A stretch of 41,572 nucleotides of DNA, taken from positions 1 to 41,572 of the forward strand of contig JAJTHV010000024.1 in NCBI GenBank assembly GCA_021300095.1. Reading direction: 5' to 3'. Positions within the stretch are counted from its first letter, which is position 1. Each line of letters begins with the position of its first letter. Below the pieces are notes generated by a model. The model saw only the letters and a program-made list of their open reading frames with translations, was not told the origin of the DNA and did not search any database. A program made the translations under genes and the position numbers. The stretch comes from Flammeovirgaceae bacterium. Lineage in GTDB: Bacteria > Bacteroidota > Bacteroidia > Cytophagales > Cyclobacteriaceae. Shown here one piece after another: positions 39,101-41,572 of this stretch.

Positions 39101-41572
39101 CTAGTTGTTGATTGTTGCGTCTTTTGTTTCCGTAATCAAAGCCGGCATGTTTTTATCTTTAAACAGCTTGTTGTATTGTTGAATGTCGCTGTTGATTAAG
39201 ATTTGCATTTGCTGCTTGTATTTTACCCAGTCGGCTTGCACATCGCGCGCTCGATCTTGCGCACCTTTGGTCAGGCGTGGATCGTGAGTATCGGCTACGC
39301 CACGCAATTGCAAAAATTCTGAGTTGAGTTTGTTTGGGAAGTTGATCACATCTTGGAAATTCTTGCTGCGAGGTTCGATCAAGTTGCTTTCCCACTTTTC
39401 AATTTTCTTGATCAGCTCTTTGCCCGTGTTGATGATTTCTTTTGCATCGGCATTGTCTTTCAGTGATTCATTGTAGGTTTCAATTTGTTTTTTCACCTGA
39501 CGCATTTTGTTCACCGACTTATGGAGCTCTTCAAACTGATCTCCGGCTTGTTTTAAAAACTCTTGCTGAGCAGCCCACTCTGCCGGGGTAGCAGTAATTT
39601 TTGGGTCAGAAATAATTTCAAGTTCGGTTTCAGAAATCACACCTTTGTGAGAGATACGTGCTTTGTATTTACCAGGAGCCACGCGATAGCCCTGGTAATC
39701 GCCATATACAAAAACACCGGGCACGCCACTCAGTGCTTCTGTTCTGAAATCCCACGCAAAGCGATTTACGCCTGCTTCGGCAGGAATGGTTTGTTTAGCA
39801 GGAGGACCTCCGGGATAAGGCTTGAAGTTTTCATCTTTTTTGTTGGTGTAGCTGCGAATCACTTTTCCACTCATATCCAAAATATCGAGCGTTACTTTTG
39901 TGGTATCAGCTTTGTCTTTCAGATAGTAATCCAACAATACACCGTTGGCCGGATTGCGACCCAAGCCTGGAATATCTCCAAAGTATTCAGGAATGGTAAC
40001 AGATGATAAGCGATAGGTTGGCTTCGGAGTGAAAATTTTCAAACTCACATCTACCACACCTTTCGTTTGTTGAATGGCACCCAAATCATCTAATATCCAG
40101 AAAGATCTTCCCGCGGTAGACGCCACTAAATCATTATCACGAATGATTAAATCGGTAACGGGCACCACCGGTAGGTTTAACTGAAATTTGCTAAAGGAAT
40201 TTCCACCATCGGCAGACAAATAGAAACCTCTTTCTGATCCGGCATACAATAAGCCTTTTATTTTTTTGTCTTCGCGAATTACTTTGATAAAATCATCGGC
40301 ATCTACACCATTTCCAATTTTGGTCCAGCTTTTACCATAGTCGGTAGACTTGTAGGTCATGTTGCTGTAGTCGCTGAACTTGTAACGTGAAGCGGAAATG
40401 TAAACGGTAGCAGCATCGTGTGGAGAAACTTCGATGGAGTGAATCATTCCTTCGGGTAAACCAGCTGGTGTTACGTTTGTCCACGTTTTGCCACCATCTT
40501 TAGTGAGCTGTACTAATCCACAATCGCTACCGGTGTAAATCACTCCTGCTTGATGGGGTGATTCAATCACATAATAAATGGTGTTGTAGTTTTCGCCACC
40601 TGCCCCTTCGTTGGTGATGGGTCCACCGCTTACATCTTGTTTGGTGGTATCATCGCGTGTTAAATCCGGAGAGATGACATCCCAACTTAAGCCACCATTG
40701 GTTGTTTTGAACAACACATTGCCGGCATGATACATTGTTTTAGGATCATGTGGTGAGTTGATGAGTGGTGCATTCCAATTGAAGCGGTACTTCATCTTTT
40801 TGGGCGCGTACGCTAAGTTGGTAGAAGGGTACTCTTGTAAATCTTTCACTTCACCTGTGCGTCTATCCAGCACATCGATCTGACCTTGATAGCAACCTCC
40901 GTATAAAAATTCAGGATGGTTGGGATCGTTGAAAGCAACCCACGCACTTTCGCAGCCGGGTCCATTGATCCAATCTTTGTCTGTAATTCCAAAACTTCCG
41001 TTGCGGCTCGGTGTGGCTACTGAGGAATTGTCTTGTTGGCCGCCATATACCCAATATGGAAACTGATTATCGGCAATGACTCTATAAAACTGTGAGGTAG
41101 CCTGATTGTTGAGCGGAGAAAATGTGCGACCGGTGTTGTAGCTGATTTCGCCACCTCCATCATCTGCCAAAGCAAAGTTTTGATTGTTCTTTGGGTTAAT
41201 CCATAAGTCGTGCGTATCGCCATGGCCTACGCGAATGCTAGAAAATGTTCTTCCTCCATCGATGGAGCGCATCATCGGTGCGTTGAGCACATATACCACA
41301 TCGGCATTGACCGGATCGGCAAACACTTCCATATAATACCACGAGCGTGAAGTAATATTTTGATCGGTAGAGAGTAAATTCCATTTCTTACCACCATCAT
41401 CCGAGCGATACAATCCCGCTTTTGATTTCTCTGCTTCCACAATGGCAAACACACGATTAGGATTAGCGCGTGAAACGCTCACGCCAATTTTTCCCATTTC
41501 CTTGGGCAAGCCTTCATTGATTTTAGTCCATGTTTCACCACCATCTGTCGATTTCCAAATGCCGCAGCCGGG
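39101..41572 (-). CDS. Secreted Asp-box beta-propeller protein, paralogue, 5' end outside the window
   Basis: A reading frame of 823 codons plus stop, open to the window edge. The first visible residues are 'PGCGIWKSTDGGETWTKINE', an Asp-box, so the true start lies beyond 41572 and Met codons inside (41497 or later) are not starts. It parallels the downstream gene along its length: 'MGKIGVSVSRANPNRVFAIV', 'DTHDLWINPKNNQNFALADD', 'RVIADNQFPYWVYGGQQDN', 'GVIYTGSDCGLVQLTKDGG', 'GRSFWILDDLGAIQQ', then a beta-sandwich with 'GVNRFAWDFRTEAL' and 'VAPGKYKARISH', and a helical tail. The two genes are tandem duplicates in one operon, this one first. Function as for its neighbour is unproven. Confidence 0.82.
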   Translation of the reverse strand, partial: PGCGIWKSTDGGETWTKINEGLPKEMGKIGVSVSRANPNRVFAIVEAEKSKAGLYRSDDGGKKWNLLSTDQNITSRSWYYMEVFADPVNADVVYVLNAPMMRSIDGGRTFSSIRVGHGDTHDLWINPKNNQNFALADDGGGEISYNTGRTFSPLNNQATSQFYRVIADNQFPYWVYGGQQDNSSVATPSRNGSFGITDKDWINGPGCESAWVAFNDPNHPEFLYGGCYQGQIDVLDRRTGEVKDLQEYPSTNLAYAPKKMKYRFNWNAPLINSPHDPKTMYHAGNVLFKTTNGGLSWDVISPDLTRDDTTKQDVSGGPITNEGAGGENYNTIYYVIESPHQAGVIYTGSDCGLVQLTKDGGKTWTNVTPAGLPEGMIHSIEVSPHDAATVYISASRYKFSDYSNMTYKSTDYGKSWTKIGNGVDADDFIKVIREDKKIKGLLYAGSERGFYLSADGGNSFSKFQLNLPVVPVTDLIIRDNDLVASTAGRSFWILDDLGAIQQTKGVVDVSLKIFTPKPTYRLSSVTIPEYFGDIPGLGRNPANGVLLDYYLKDKADTTKVTLDILDMSGKVIRSYTNKKDENFKPYPGGPPAKQTIPAEAGVNRFAWDFRTEALSGVPGVFVYGDYQGYRVAPGKYKARISHKGVISETELEIISDPKITATPAEWAAQQEFLKQAGDQFEELHKSVNKMRQVKKQIETYNESLKDNADAKEIINTGKELIKKIEKWESNLIEPRSKNFQDVINFPNKLNSEFLQLRGVADTHDPRLTKGAQDRARDVQADWVKYKQQMQILINSDIQQYNKLFKDKNMPALITETKDATINN

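Overview
The window reads as a chromosomal segment of a Bacteroidota bacterium, most likely order Cytophagales. The evidence is a type IX secretion (T9SS) C-terminal sorting domain, Bacteroidota-type -7 elements (TAnnTTTG) ahead of several genes, few clear Shine-Dalgarno sites, paired DUF6089-type outer-membrane proteins, a FISUMP lipoprotein, and the gene order pdxJ / YqeY / CvpA / hydrolase / CBS / nadK / DUF6089 / uppS / bamA / skp / skp. No rRNA, tRNA or CRISPR array was seen, and no intergenic gap exceeds about 230 bases.

Layout. (1) 1-141: probable right end of an insertion sequence with the first 28 codons of its transposase. (2) 213-3767: a LEA/WHy-like lipoprotein, a membrane histidine kinase facing a stand-alone response regulator tail to tail, a secreted YHS-domain protein and a FISUMP lipoprotein. 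(3) 3990-5923: a barrel-only D15-type outer-membrane protein and pdxJ, convergent. (4) 6128-15952: a long plus-strand block with short gaps or small overlaps, covering YqeY, CvpA, an alpha/beta hydrolase, a CBS protein, NAD kinase, two DUF6089 proteins, undecaprenyl-diphosphate synthase, BamA and two Skp/OmpH chaperones, closed by a strong terminator. Its second half is an envelope-assembly unit: UppS makes the lipid carrier precursor, BamA inserts barrels and Skp chaperones them. (5) 16003-20234 (minus): a fused 5-oxoprolinase/hydantoinase coupled to a small lipoprotein. (6) 20349-22622: prfA, an LPP20-like lipoprotein, and a decayed toxin-antitoxin pair. (7) 22611-25410: a small specialised-metabolism locus, with a type III polyketide synthase and a methyltransferase on the minus strand and a divergent UbiA-family prenyltransferase. 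(8) 25496-35896: one giant secreted protein of about 3466 residues made of eight roughly 400-residue modules plus a T9SS sorting domain. (9) 35963-41572 (minus): two tandem secreted Asp-box (sortilin/VPS10-like) propeller proteins, the upstream one cut by the window edge.

The two parts most worth following are the giant protein and the polyketide locus. In the giant protein the two halves of each module belong to different sequence classes that combine almost independently along the chain. The polyketide locus pairs a type III polyketide synthase with a methyltransferase and a UbiA enzyme and shows no adjacent oxidoreductase. All functions are inferred from reading the sequence; no database search was run.
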